64,000 nt of DNA from Collimonas sp. OK307 (GTDB taxonomy: Bacteria; Pseudomonadota; Gammaproteobacteria; Burkholderiales; Burkholderiaceae_D). This document shows positions 36,621-46,121 of this stretch, piece by piece. The notes beneath the pieces are model-generated. The model did no database searches. It was not told where the DNA came from and saw only the letters and a program-made list of their open reading frames with translations. The stretch spans positions 1-64,000 of the forward strand of contig NZ_FOQI01000004.1 of assembly GCF_900113705.1 (NCBI RefSeq). Reading direction: 5' to 3'. The position numbers were made by a program, and so were the translations under genes. Each line of letters begins with the position of its first letter. Position 1 is the stretch's first letter.

Positions 36621-37673
36621 ATGGCACTCATTCCCACCACGATCCTGACGGGCTTCCTCGGCGCCGGCAAAACCACTCTGCTCAACCGCATCCTGCAACA
36701 GCAGCACGGCCATAAAATCGCCGTGATTGAAAATGAATTCGGCCAGGAAAATATCGATAATGAAATCCTGGTGCAAGACAGCACCGAGCAAATCGTCGAA
36801 ATGAACAACGGCTGCATCTGCTGCACCGTGCGCGGCGACCTGATCGTCGCCCTGACCACGCTGGCGCGGCGCCGTGCAGCCGGCGAGCTGAACTTTGACC
36901 GCGTGATTATCGAAACCACCGGCATGGCCAATCCGGGGCCGGTAGCGCAAACCTTCTTTGTCGACGATGAAGTCGCAATGCACTTCATGCTGGATGCGAT
37001 CGTCACCGTGGTCGATGCAAAGCATGCAATGTCGCAGCTCGACCAACAGGAAGAAGCGCAACGCCAGGTAGGTTTTGCCGATAAGTTGCTGCTCTCCAAA
37101 ACCGATCTGGTGAGCGCGGAAGAAGTTGCTGTCTTGACCAGTCGCCTGAAACGCATCAATCCGCGTGCACCGATCATTACGTTGGATCCGCAACACACGC
37201 CGATCGACGAAATCCTGGATATCCGCGGTTTCAATCTCAACGCCAAGCTGGAAATCGACCCTGACTTTTTGGCAACGGAAGAGCACGCGCACGAGCACAG
37301 CGGCGACGATTGCGACCATCCCTCCCATGAACATGAGGGCCACGGCCATCACGACCATTATCATGCACATCACGATGATGAAATAGCCGCTTTTGTGTTC
37401 AAAAGTGAAAGGCCCTTCGATACTGCGCGCCTGGATGAATTCCTCGGTGGCCTGGTGCAAGTATACGGACCGCGCATGTTGCGCTACAAAGGCGTATTGT
37501 TGATGGATGGCGCCGACCGCAAGGTTGTGTTTCAGGGTGTGCATCAAATCATGGGCAGCGACGTCGGCGGCAAATGGGATGCAAATGAGACACGCGGCAG
37601 CAAAATGGTCTTCATTGGCAAGAATCTGCCGAAAGACATCTTTATTCGCGGTTTGGAGCAATGTTTGGTATAA
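36621..37673 (+). CDS. CobW/COG0523 GTPase, likely zinc chaperone
   Basis: 350 residues. GFLGAGKTT (11-19) is the Walker A/P-loop, SKTD at 159-162 is the base-specificity motif, and CICC at 65-68 carries the CxCC metal site of COG0523 proteins. A His/Asp-rich stretch at 221-254 (EEHAHEHSGDDCDHPSHEHE) should bind zinc. The C-terminal CobW domain follows. In this family such proteins move zinc to client enzymes in zinc starvation. Its place right after a Fur-type regulator supports that role. Confidence 0.9.
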   Translation: MALIPTTILTGFLGAGKTTLLNRILQQQHGHKIAVIENEFGQENIDNEILVQDSTEQIVEMNNGCICCTVRGDLIVALTTLARRRAAGELNFDRVIIETTGMANPGPVAQTFFVDDEVAMHFMLDAIVTVVDAKHAMSQLDQQEEAQRQVGFADKLLLSKTDLVSAEEVAVLTSRLKRINPRAPIITLDPQHTPIDEILDIRGFNLNAKLEIDPDFLATEEHAHEHSGDDCDHPSHEHEGHGHHDHYHAHHDDEIAAFVFKSERPFDTARLDEFLGGLVQVYGPRMLRYKGVLLMDGADRKVVFQGVHQIMGSDVGGKWDANETRGSKMVFIGKNLPKDIFIRGLEQCLV

Positions 37674-37756
37674 ACTATGGCAGTTTTGCGCTGGGAAATC
37701 ACTGGATAGCGGGCCAATCGCATCGTCGTCTGGCTGCTGATTTAAGGGAGAGGACC

Positions 37757-38737
37757 ATGAACCTGACCGTTAAAAAGGCCGTTGCCAAGAAGGCAGCGGC
37801 GTCGCTAGGCAAATTGACGCCGAAAACCCGGCCAGCCAGTACTCCCGCCAGTAAAGCAGGTAAAAGCGCTGATAAAGGCGCAGTTAAGGTAGCAACCAGC
37901 AGCGCAAAAATAGCTGAAAAAGCAGCAAAAATCTCCACCAGGGTGCCACTGAAGTCCGAGTCCCCTGTTGCAACCGCAAGTAAGGCTGCGTCCAAAGTTG
38001 CCAAACCTAGCCCCAAACCTGTTGTAAAATCCCTAGCCAAGAAAACGGCGACGGCCAAATCTGTTACCAGCTCCGCTCCGGCGGCAGAGAAGGCAACACG
38101 CAATAAGGTAACGCGTAGTGAAGTAACACGAAATGAAATCACGCTAAATACAACGGCAAAGACCAGTAGTTCTGTTACAAAGAAACCGAGTTCCCCAACG
38201 GCCAGATCCGGCGCTAGCAGCACCAGCGACAAGCCCGCAAGTGCCGGATTAACGGATAAAATTGATAAAAACGTCGTATCGAAAGCAAGCGAAGTGGCTA
38301 CTAAAACAACCAAACCAACCTCCGAATCCGTTCTGTTGACCGAAGAGCAAATCCTCAAGATGAGCGAAAAGGACTACATGAATGAGGCGCAACTGGCTTT
38401 CTTCAAAGCGCGTTTGCAGCAGTTAGAAATCGACCTGCTCAAGAACGCCGGAGAAACCACTGAGCATTTGCGTGAAACCGTCCTGGTACCAGATCCGGCA
38501 GACCGCGCCACCATCGAAGAAGAACACGCCCTGGAATTGCGTACCCGCGATCGCGAACGCAAATTGCTCAAGAAAGTACAGCAATCGATCGCATCGATTG
38601 ACGCCGGTGAATACGGCTGGTGCGAAGAAACCGGCGAACCGATCGGCATTCCACGTTTGCTGGCACGCCCGACTGCAACCTTGTCGCTGGAAGCGCAGCA
38701 ACGTCGCGAACTGAAACAAAAGCTTTACGGCGATTGA
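37757..38737 (+). CDS. dksA: DksA with a long basic N-terminal extension
   Basis: 326 residues: about 190 residues rich in Lys, Ala, Ser and Thr, then a complete DksA core (about 193-326). The coiled-coil tip DPADRA (D246, D249, A251) that enters the RNA polymerase secondary channel is intact. The zinc finger is not: it reads WCEETGEP and later TLSLEAQ, so only Cys289 of four cysteines remains, as in zinc-independent DksA proteins. DksA binds RNA polymerase with ppGpp. The start at 37757 follows GGGAGAGG. The tail contains short repeats (VTRNK, VTRSE, VTRNE). Confidence 0.9.
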   Translation: MNLTVKKAVAKKAAASLGKLTPKTRPASTPASKAGKSADKGAVKVATSSAKIAEKAAKISTRVPLKSESPVATASKAASKVAKPSPKPVVKSLAKKTATAKSVTSSAPAAEKATRNKVTRSEVTRNEITLNTTAKTSSSVTKKPSSPTARSGASSTSDKPASAGLTDKIDKNVVSKASEVATKTTKPTSESVLLTEEQILKMSEKDYMNEAQLAFFKARLQQLEIDLLKNAGETTEHLRETVLVPDPADRATIEEEHALELRTRDRERKLLKKVQQSIASIDAGEYGWCEETGEPIGIPRLLARPTATLSLEAQQRRELKQKLYGD

Positions 38738-38886
38738 TCTTCGATAGCGGCCCCGGGGGCTATGGGAAAATTTAAGCCAAGGTAGGTAGCATTGCGGCCT
38801 TGATTGGTTTTCCTGTAGCTTTTAGCCTGATCCTTGATGGCTGCCCTCTTTCGCTGTCGTTGTTTTCAACGCTACCAGATTCCTTG

Positions 38887-39258
38887 ATGTCCACTCAGGT
38901 ATTCCGCTCAAGACGCCTTCGGCACGCCGCCTTTGTGCCCGTGCTGGTATTGGCGATCCTGTTCGCGCAATGGCTGGGGCTGACGCATAGCATCGTCCAT
39001 GCGGCTTGGGAAAACAAACAATCGACCCAACTGACGCACATGACGTCGGTAATCGAGCGCACCATCGAAGGCGGCGGCAAAGTACATCACTCTTGCGCCG
39101 CATTCGACGATGCCACCCTGGCGGCAACAATCTACTCGGCACCGCTGACACTACCGCCATTGCCCGGCAAACATGTGCTGGCCTTGTGGCAGGCATTCGC
39201 TTCATGGCATGCCCCGTTCACCTGCCATTTCTCGCCTCGCGCACCACCCCGCTCCTGA
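38887..39258 (+). CDS. DUF2946-like small membrane protein
   Basis: 123 residues. One N-terminal transmembrane segment (about residues 15-32) with FAQWLGLTHSIVHA, which resembles the hallmark of DUF2946 proteins, and a second motif HSCAAFDDATLA. Such proteins commonly sit beside metal-related TonB receptors; function unknown. The start at 38887 is chosen because the upstream in-frame part (from 38800) is unlike a protein. It lies 149 bp after dksA and 162 bp before the TonB receptor. Confidence 0.6.
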   Translation: MSTQVFRSRRLRHAAFVPVLVLAILFAQWLGLTHSIVHAAWENKQSTQLTHMTSVIERTIEGGGKVHHSCAAFDDATLAATIYSAPLTLPPLPGKHVLALWQAFASWHAPFTCHFSPRAPPRS

Positions 39259-39420
39259 CAGGACGCAGTTACCGGCTTCGCTTATCGCGAAGCACACCAT
39301 TCGAAACAAATCGTTATTTGTTGCCGTCGCCTTTGATCGTGCGCGATTGATTGTGCGGCTTTGCACATCGATTTTGCATCGACTCGAACACCGACGACCA
39401 TTACCTGTCCAGGAATCATC

Positions 39421-41469
39421 ATGCATGTCCAACGTACGCTGTTATCCAGCGCGGTTCTGTCCGCGCTAACCGTTCTCTCTTCTGCAGCCTCCGCCGCAGA
39501 TGTTCAACCCGACGCCGCGGAGCAGATTAAACCGTTGCCACAAATCGTAGTCAGCGCCAACCCGCTCAACCCCCATGTCGACACCCAGCTCCTGAGTCCG
39601 ACCAAAATATTGTCCGGTGAAGAATTACGCAACAAGACCGGCACATCGCTGGGAGACACTTTGTCGCAGGAACTCGGTGTATCGGCATCCGGTTTCGGCG
39701 CCGGCGCTTCCCGCCCTATCATTCGCGGCATGGAAGGTCCACGCGTCAAGATTCTGCAAAACGGCATGTCGGTGGCAGACGTCTCCAGCCTGTCCAACGA
39801 TCACGCGGTAGCCACCGAGGCTGCGACGGCCCGTCAAATTGAAATCCTGCGCGGGCCGGCCGCACTGTTGTACGGTTCCGGCGCGATCGGCGGCCTGGTC
39901 AATGTCGTCAATGACCGCATTCCGACGCAGTTGCAAGAGGAACTCAGCGGCGAAACCGAAGTGCGCTATAGCAGCGGCGACAATGGCAGAAGCACCTCGG
40001 TGATGCTGGACGGCTCGACCGGACCGATAGGCATGCATCTGGACGGCAACTGGCGCGACACCGGAAATTACAAAATTCCCGGACATGCCACCCAGAACGC
40101 CCCTGCTTCAGCGTCGGGGCGCTTGCCAAACTCGTTCACCCATGAAACCGGAGTCGGCTTCGGCGCCTCCTATATTGCATCCTGGGGTCATATAGGGGCA
40201 TCGGTGGCAACCCTGGCTGACCATTACGGTATCCCCACCGAGGAAAAATCGTTCATCGATCTGCATCAAAACCGTTACGACATCGCTGGCCAGATCGATG
40301 ACCCGTTCGTCGGTTTCGAAAAATTCACATTCAAGCTCGGCCATACCGATTACACGCACACAGAGAAAGGGGAAGACGGCACTCCGCACACGATTTTCTC
40401 GAATCAATCGACAGAAAGCCGATGGGAACTGGCGCACAAACCTGTGGCCGGATGGCACGGTACTTTCGGCATGCAAACCGAAGATGCACGCTTCTCCTCG
40501 CTCGGTGCTGCGAGCGGCTTACCCGACACGGTCCCTAAAACAAAATCCACCTCATTTGCCGCGTTTTTAGTCGAAGAACGTGAATTCGGTCCCCACCTCG
40601 CCAGCGCCGGCTTGCGCTTGGAATCGGTGAAACGTCAACCCGATGAAACGGCCGCGCTGCCCGATCGCAAGTTCAATCTGGCGTCTTACTCCATAGGCGG
40701 CCTCTGGCGCTTCGCTTCCGGGTACAGTTTCGGGCCGACCATCTCTATTGCACAACGTGCACCTACCGCAGAAGAGTTGTATTCGCACGGCCCGCATGAG
40801 GCTACCGCCACTTTCGACATCGGCGATCCTGCTTTGAAAAAAGAGACCTCACGCAACATTGAACTCACATTGCAGAAAACCACAGGCTTGATACGCTGGA
40901 AAGCCAATTTGTTCGAAAACCACGTGGACAATTTCGTTTATGGCCGCACGGTCGAGCCGGTTGAAGATGATCACGATCATCACGGAGACGACCATGATCA
41001 CGACCACGGCGACTTCACCGAGCGGTTCTGGTCGCAAGCCGACGCCATCATCCGTGGCGCCGAAGCGGAAATCAGCTACAACTTGCGCGGCGAGGGATTT
41101 TCAATACGCGGCTTTGCCGACACTGCACGCGGCAAACTCAAGCAAATGGGTAACCTGCCTTTGCAGCCAGCTAGCCGTTACGGCATCGACCTTGGTTATG
41201 TGCAAGGGCCATGGCGTAGCGGCGTCACCATCCTGCGCGCGCTGCAACAAGATCGGCTGGCAACCTTTGAAGACAGCGCGACGCCGGCATACACCAAGAT
41301 TGACGCCAATCTTTCATATACCCAGAAACTCGGTTCCTACCAGCTCACCTGGTTTGCCTTGGCCAAGAACTTGTTGAATCAAGACATCCGTCTGGCGACT
41401 TCGGTGTTGAAAGATGTTGCACCACAACCAGGCCGCAGCGTGATTCTTGGCGTACGCACCAGGTTCTAA
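39421..41469 (+). CDS. znuD: TonB-dependent receptor, ZnuD-like (zinc)
   Basis: 682 residues. Signal peptide (to about residue 25, ...SSAASA), a probable TonB box near IVVSAN, an N-terminal plug (LGDTLSQELGVSASGFGAGA, RQIEILRGPAALLYGSGAIGG) and a C-terminal beta-barrel ending in VRTRF. A loop with EDDHDHHGDDHDHDHGDF is the metal-binding signature of ZnuD-type zinc receptors. It should import Zn2+ across the outer membrane when zinc is scarce. It is the last gene of the zur-cobW-dksA group. Confidence 0.9.
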   Translation: MHVQRTLLSSAVLSALTVLSSAASAADVQPDAAEQIKPLPQIVVSANPLNPHVDTQLLSPTKILSGEELRNKTGTSLGDTLSQELGVSASGFGAGASRPIIRGMEGPRVKILQNGMSVADVSSLSNDHAVATEAATARQIEILRGPAALLYGSGAIGGLVNVVNDRIPTQLQEELSGETEVRYSSGDNGRSTSVMLDGSTGPIGMHLDGNWRDTGNYKIPGHATQNAPASASGRLPNSFTHETGVGFGASYIASWGHIGASVATLADHYGIPTEEKSFIDLHQNRYDIAGQIDDPFVGFEKFTFKLGHTDYTHTEKGEDGTPHTIFSNQSTESRWELAHKPVAGWHGTFGMQTEDARFSSLGAASGLPDTVPKTKSTSFAAFLVEEREFGPHLASAGLRLESVKRQPDETAALPDRKFNLASYSIGGLWRFASGYSFGPTISIAQRAPTAEELYSHGPHEATATFDIGDPALKKETSRNIELTLQKTTGLIRWKANLFENHVDNFVYGRTVEPVEDDHDHHGDDHDHDHGDFTERFWSQADAIIRGAEAEISYNLRGEGFSIRGFADTARGKLKQMGNLPLQPASRYGIDLGYVQGPWRSGVTILRALQQDRLATFEDSATPAYTKIDANLSYTQKLGSYQLTWFALAKNLLNQDIRLATSVLKDVAPQPGRSVILGVRTRF

Positions 41470-41486
41470 ATTTTCGTATCTGAAAG

Positions 41487-41545
41487 CCGGAATTGCCAAG
41501 CCAGGAAATCATGCTTGCAAAAGCATGCAGGCAGCACAATTCCGG
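41487..41545. terminator. nested hairpin downstream of znuD
   Basis: Outer stem CCGGAATTG (41487-41495) / CAATTCCGG (41537-41545), 9 bp, encloses an inner stem CATGCTT (41510-41516) / AAGCATG (41521-41527) with a GCAA tetraloop. A short T-run follows (CTGCTTTTAAC), so it may terminate the znuD transcript. Confidence 0.6.
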
Positions 41546-41593
41546 TCTGCTTTTAACTATGTATTTATAGGCAAAATGTCTATTTTTTACGTT

Positions 41594-41615
41594 CAACATG
41601 TAAATGTTGCAACAT
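41594..41615. repeat. alternating CAACAT/ATGTTG hairpins
   Basis: CAACAT-GTAA-ATGTTG (41594-41609) is a perfect stem with a GNRA-like loop, and its right arm also begins a perfect 12-bp palindrome ATGTTGCAACAT (41604-41615). The two hairpins exclude each other. The rest of 41616-41931 is A/T-rich with no gene. Confidence 0.4.
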
Positions 41616-41931
41616 ATTTATGTCATAACTTAGGGTGTTCCAGACATACTTCCCGAGTTGCTTTGTGTTACCTTTAGAGGTATCGATTGATCGTGCTTTT
41701 TTATTCTTCGGAATATATAAAAACACGCAAAAGCGAGAACAGCATCAAAACAAAAATGTGGCCATAAACATAGCAAAGCAATGGCAAAAACGATGACAAA
41801 AGCGCATCTGAAAATTTGCGGGACAGGTATCGGCCGGTTAGCCGTAGTTAGCGGTATCTCGCAACCCGGTTTTCAATAAAAACATAGCTACTCATAAAGC
41901 TTTAACAGCAACTTACTTTCGGGATTAACAC

Positions 41932-43323
41932 GTGGGGATTTTCTCGCTCTTCGGCAAAAATAATCGTCCAAACGGCGCTTCACCGGTGGATGAAAAAGTA
42001 CCAGCCGCGGCAGACAATCAAGCGCCGGTTCTGTTTGGTGAAAGCCCGGAGCGGCAGACCAACTCCACCACGCTGCGCGATGGTGCGGTGCGTAGCACGA
42101 CGACCATGAAAATCGATGCGATCGAGTCAGAGATGTCGTCTGAATTCGTCCATCTGCCGCCCGCTCACAAAGCATCTCTCGAGGCCAACAGCGCCGCGCC
42201 GATCACAACTACCCAGGGCTCTAACACGACCCAGATGACGCTGCCGGTGATGAGCAGAACCACCGAATACCTGGACGATCAATCGCGCAGCGGCAGCATC
42301 GAAGTATCCGTATCCGATACACCGGAAGTGATTGAAGAAGCAGCGGTATTGTTCGCCAGCGATCAGAGCGACATTGCCGAAGCGCTGCTGTTGAATGCAA
42401 TTGCCGAAAACGATCTCGGTTCATCGACGCATATTGTCTGGTGGATGCTGCTGGATCTGTACCAGATCACCGGCAAGCAACAGGAGTTCGATAATCTGTC
42501 TGTCGATTTTGCCAACAAATTTGAAACTTCACCGCCGACCTGGATCGATATAATGACTCTCGATCCGCAGGCGAAGAATCAGGAAAAGCCCGGCGCGCTA
42601 CCGGCGGTAGCCTTCTCCGGCAAACTCGACGCCAACATCGGCAAGCAGCTGGAGCGCGCGCAAAAACTGAGCGCCACCCACCCGGCAGTACGCCTGGAAT
42701 TCACCCGGGTCAGCTCGGTCGATCCGATCGGCTGCGGCCTGTTGCTGCGCATGTTGAAAAAACTGCAAAAATCCGGGCTCGACCTGATATTGGTCGGCGC
42801 CGATGAACTGGCCGTCAAGATCCGCGAGATCCTGCTGGTCGGACGGCGCGACGAAACCGCCGCCCCCTGGCTGTTGCTGCTGGAAATCCTGCATCTGCTC
42901 AATCTCGAAGAAGCCTACGAAGATGCAAGCATAGATTACTCGATCACGTTTGAAGTCTCGCCACCGCCATTTGTCAAACCGCACGCCAAGATCATCACCG
43001 CCGCCGAGGACAATACCCTTAGTGCAAGCAACAGCACGAGCGGCAACAACAGCCTGCTCATGCCGATATTGATTGAAGGCCGGACCGACGAGCTGCTGAC
43101 CAAAATTCAAACCCACGCCAATGCCTACAGCCCTGCGATCATGGATTGCTCGCGCCTGGTCCGGGTGGATTTCAGCGCAGCCGGCGAACTGCTGAATGGC
43201 TTGTCAATGCTGGCCAGTAACGGCAATGCGATTGAATTCCATAGCGTCAACCACCTTGTGACAGCCTTGTTCAAGGTCGTAGGTATACAAGAAGTGGTAC
43301 GTGTGGTGCCGCGCAAGAATTAA
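41932..43323 (+). CDS. double STAS-domain protein
   Basis: 463 residues with a GTG start at 41932. The first ~200 residues look variable and partly disordered. A STAS-like domain covers about 220-310 (VRLEFTRVSSVDPIGCGLLL), and a second one about 375-463 (PAIMDCSRLVRVDFSAAGELLNGLSML). STAS domains are anti-sigma-factor-antagonist folds that act by protein binding; here the Ser for phosphorylation is not evident in the first (SSVDPIG) and is D-F-S in the second. Partner unknown. It precedes hslVU by 237 bp. Confidence 0.75.
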   Translation: MGIFSLFGKNNRPNGASPVDEKVPAAADNQAPVLFGESPERQTNSTTLRDGAVRSTTTMKIDAIESEMSSEFVHLPPAHKASLEANSAAPITTTQGSNTTQMTLPVMSRTTEYLDDQSRSGSIEVSVSDTPEVIEEAAVLFASDQSDIAEALLLNAIAENDLGSSTHIVWWMLLDLYQITGKQQEFDNLSVDFANKFETSPPTWIDIMTLDPQAKNQEKPGALPAVAFSGKLDANIGKQLERAQKLSATHPAVRLEFTRVSSVDPIGCGLLLRMLKKLQKSGLDLILVGADELAVKIREILLVGRRDETAAPWLLLLEILHLLNLEEAYEDASIDYSITFEVSPPPFVKPHAKIITAAEDNTLSASNSTSGNNSLLMPILIEGRTDELLTKIQTHANAYSPAIMDCSRLVRVDFSAAGELLNGLSMLASNGNAIEFHSVNHLVTALFKVVGIQEVVRVVPRKN

Positions 43324-43412
43324 GCTTAACGAATTAAGTTTTAAATTAAGTTTCAATAAAATCAAATCTCTGCAGTAATAAAAAAACAACGCTAAATCTA
43401 CGTAATTCAGCG

Positions 43413-43440
43413 CTTGTAATCACGTCAGCCGCCCCCATTT
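43413..43440 (+). promoter_or_regulatory. sigma-32-type heat-shock promoter for hslVU
   Basis: CTTGTAA (43413-43419) and CCCCATTT (43433-43440) match the sigma-32 -35 and -10 consensus (CTTGAAA and CCCCATnT), with 14 bases between CTTGTA and CCCCAT. The leader that follows carries a CGGGC/GCCCG hairpin before AGG and the hslV start at 43561. Confidence 0.65.
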
Positions 43441-43560
43441 TTTTGGAACAGTATCGATTTATTATTCGATAGCGAATCACATCATGCAGCACGGGCACCC
43501 AGCGCCCGGCATGAGCGGTCTGATCTCCAAATCTGTCCGCACTTTCTGAGGCTAGCAAAA

Positions 43561-44097
43561 ATGGAACAATTTCACGGCACCACCATTCTTTCAGTGCGAC
43601 GCGGCAACAGTGTCGCCTTGGGTGGCGATGGTCAGGTAACACTCGGCAATGTCGTCATGAAGGGCACCGCCCGCAAAGTCCGCAAGCTGTACCAGGGCAA
43701 GGTACTGGTCGGTTTCGCCGGCGGCACGGCCGATGCGTTCACCTTGCTCGATCTGTTTGAATCAAAACTGGAAAAACACCAGGGCAACTTGATGCGGGCC
43801 TCGGTCGACCTGGCCAAGGAATGGCGCACCGACCGCATGTTGCGGCGGCTGGAAGCCATGCTGTTGACGGCCGACCGCGAAACCACACTCGTCATCACCG
43901 GTAACGGCGACGTGCTGGAGCCTACCAATGGCATCGGGGCGATCGGTTCGGGCGGGACATTCGCCCAGTCGGCAGCCACGGCGCTGCACGAAAACACCGA
44001 GTTGTCGCCGGCGGATATCGTCAAGAAATCGCTGGTGATTGCAGGTGATCTTTGTATCTATACCAACCAGTCGCACATCATCGAAACCCTCGACTAA
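43561..44097 (+). CDS. hslV: ATP-dependent protease proteolytic subunit HslV
   Basis: 178 residues, the peptidase of the HslUV (ClpQY) complex. The N-terminal nucleophile Thr is exposed after removal of a 6-residue propeptide ([15 protein letters not shown]). [13 protein letters not shown] and [14 protein letters not shown] are as in the family. Twelve subunits form the cylinder that degrades unfolded proteins. A GAGG is just upstream of the ATG, and the next gene is its partner. Confidence 0.97.
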   Translation: MEQFHGTTILSVRRGNSVALGGDGQVTLGNVVMKGTARKVRKLYQGKVLVGFAGGTADAFTLLDLFESKLEKHQGNLMRASVDLAKEWRTDRMLRRLEAMLLTADRETTLVITGNGDVLEPTNGIGAIGSGGTFAQSAATALHENTELSPADIVKKSLVIAGDLCIYTNQSHIIETLD

Positions 44098-44206
44098 GAT
44101 TTCATTGCCGCCCTGCCCGGCAAGCCTGGGCAGGCATTTGCCTGATTCAAAAGTAGGCCCGGCCCTGCATGGCTTGCGAGCTCACCTATCAAACGCGGAA
44201 AAAAAC

Positions 44207-45559
44207 ATGAACATGACTCCCCAAGAAATTGTTTCAGAACTGGATAAACATGTAGTCGGCCAGGATCGCGCCAAGCGCGCGGTGGCGATTGCGTTGCGTA
44301 ACCGCTGGCGCCGGCAGCAGGTAGCAGAACCGCTGCGTCACGAAATCACGCCTAAGAATATCCTGATGATCGGACCTACCGGTGTCGGTAAGACCGAAAT
44401 CGCGCGCCGCCTGGCCAAGCTGGCCGACGCGCCGTTCATCAAGATCGAGGCCACAAAATTCACCGAGGTCGGTTATGTCGGCCGCGATGTCGACACCATC
44501 ATCCGCGACCTGATCGACATCGGTATCAAGCAAACCCGCGAAGCTGAAATGCGCAAAGTCCGCACCCGCGCGGAAGATGCTGCAGAAGACCGTATCATCG
44601 ATATCCTGGTGCCGCCGGCGCGCGATTTCGGCTTCCATCCTGAGCAGAGTTCCGGAGACAGTGACAGCTCTGCTGATAAAGGCAGCAATACCCGCCAGAC
44701 TTTCCGCAAACGGCTGCGCGAAGGCGTGCTCGACGATAAGGAAATCGAGATCGAATTGTCGGAAGCGGCATCGCAAATGGAAATCATGGCGCCGCCCGGC
44801 ATGGAAGAAATGACCGAGCAGATCAAATCCATGTTTTCCGGTATCGGCAGCAACCGCAAGAAAAATCGCAAGATCAAGATCAAGGATGCAATGAAAGTCT
44901 TGATCGAAGAGGAAGCCGCCAAACTGGTCAACGAAGATGAGCTGAAGCAGAAAGCGATCACCAACGTCGAGCAAAACGGCATTGTGTTTCTTGATGAGAT
45001 CGACAAGATCGCTACCCGTTCGCAAAACGGCGGCGCCGATGTTTCGCGCGCCGGCGTGCAGCGCGATTTGCTGCCGCTGGTCGAGGGCACCACGGTCAAC
45101 ACCAAGTACGGCATGATCAAGACCGATCACATCCTGTTTATCGCATCCGGCGCCTTCCATCTGGCGAAACCGTCGGATCTGATTCCGGAATTGCAAGGCC
45201 GGTTCCCGATCCGGGTCGAGCTCGATTCGTTGTCGATCAGCGATTTCGAAAGAATCATGACCGGTACCGACGCCTGCCTGACCAAGCAATATGAAGCGTT
45301 GCTGGCTACCGAAGGCATCACGCTGGAATTTGCTAAAGAAGGTGTGCAGCGACTCGCGGAAATCGCGTTCTCGGTCAATGAAAAAACCGAGAACATCGGC
45401 GCCCGCCGGCTGTACACGGTGATGGAAAAGCTGCTGGAAGAAATCTCGTTTTCGGCGACTAACGCCACCGATAAAACCATGGTGATCGATGCTGCTTATG
45501 TCGATCAGCGCCTGGGGGCCTTGGTAGTGAACGAAGACCTGTCGCGCTACGTGCTGTAA
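44207..45559 (+). CDS. hslU: ATP-dependent protease ATPase subunit HslU
   Basis: 450 residues. AAA+ unfoldase partner of HslV: N-terminal [20 protein letters not shown], Walker [10 protein letters not shown], the inserted I domain ([16 protein letters not shown] region), Walker [12 protein letters not shown] and C-terminal [15 protein letters not shown]. The start at 44207 (MNMTPQE) is preferred; in-frame codons upstream overlap the hslV end. A GC-rich hairpin CTGCCC/GGGCAG sits in the 109-bp gap after hslV. Confidence 0.97.
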   Translation: MNMTPQEIVSELDKHVVGQDRAKRAVAIALRNRWRRQQVAEPLRHEITPKNILMIGPTGVGKTEIARRLAKLADAPFIKIEATKFTEVGYVGRDVDTIIRDLIDIGIKQTREAEMRKVRTRAEDAAEDRIIDILVPPARDFGFHPEQSSGDSDSSADKGSNTRQTFRKRLREGVLDDKEIEIELSEAASQMEIMAPPGMEEMTEQIKSMFSGIGSNRKKNRKIKIKDAMKVLIEEEAAKLVNEDELKQKAITNVEQNGIVFLDEIDKIATRSQNGGADVSRAGVQRDLLPLVEGTTVNTKYGMIKTDHILFIASGAFHLAKPSDLIPELQGRFPIRVELDSLSISDFERIMTGTDACLTKQYEALLATEGITLEFAKEGVQRLAEIAFSVNEKTENIGARRLYTVMEKLLEEISFSATNATDKTMVIDAAYVDQRLGALVVNEDLSRYVL

Positions 45560-45566
45560 GCAACAA

Positions 45567-45598
45567 GATTGCCGCTGGGTTCATCCCCGGCGGCAATC
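45567..45598 (+). terminator. hairpin after hslU
   Basis: GATTGCCGC-TGGG and CCCC-GGCGGCAATC pair with one bulge, 8 bp past the hslU stop. No T-run follows. Confidence 0.45.
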
Positions 45599-45652
45599 CA
45601 TCAACAGATAGGGGCAGTAAATTTTTATCTACCTTCGGAAACAAGTCCTCCC

Positions 45653-46120
45653 CTATTTATTTGGGTCTATATCAAAATATACATAATTAAAACCAGATTT
45701 TTCCGGCGTGTTATACAGTACCAACAGCTGCCCTATGACGGATCCGGAACTGTCGGGCAGCGCGGTGACAAAACCATCATTACTTACTGACAGCGTGTCT
45801 CTACCGACTGCATCATAGAACATCGCAGGATTCGCAGTGACATCGCTTCGAATGCCATTCGACTCAATCATCTCAACCGTAAGCTGCACGCTTTGTCCTC
45901 TTGTGAGCGAAGTTAAACTCTGATCAAAGGCGACGCGAAGCTCCTGTTCTGTTGCCGACAATGACAATTCCTCCAACTCTCGCTCACCTAAGACTGCTTG
46001 ACCATTGATACTAATTCGCAATTCCACATTTGGCGCGTCGCCTCTATATCCTCCGATGGCAGCACCCTGTGCACTGGAAGTTGCAAGGCATAACAGAATA
46101 ATCCTGTAAATTAGTTTCAT
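45653..46120 (-). CDS. secreted protein with a Big2-like (Ig-like) domain
   Basis: 155 residues. Signal peptide MKLIYRIILLCLATSSAQGA, then a region ending in a bacterial Ig-like fold: LTRGQSVQLTVEMIESNGIR, then DTLSVSNDGFVTALPDSSGS, which resembles the Big_2 repeat. No known catalytic motif. The start at 46120 has GGGAGA upstream, and the preceding gene's stop is 2 bp before it, so the two are coupled. The DNA is visibly more A/T-rich than the flanking genes. Function unknown. Confidence 0.6.
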   Translation of the reverse strand: MKLIYRIILLCLATSSAQGAAIGGYRGDAPNVELRISINGQAVLGERELEELSLSATEQELRVAFDQSLTSLTRGQSVQLTVEMIESNGIRSDVTANPAMFYDAVGRDTLSVSNDGFVTALPDSSGSVIGQLLVLYNTPEKSGFNYVYFDIDPNK

Positions 46121-46121
46121 G

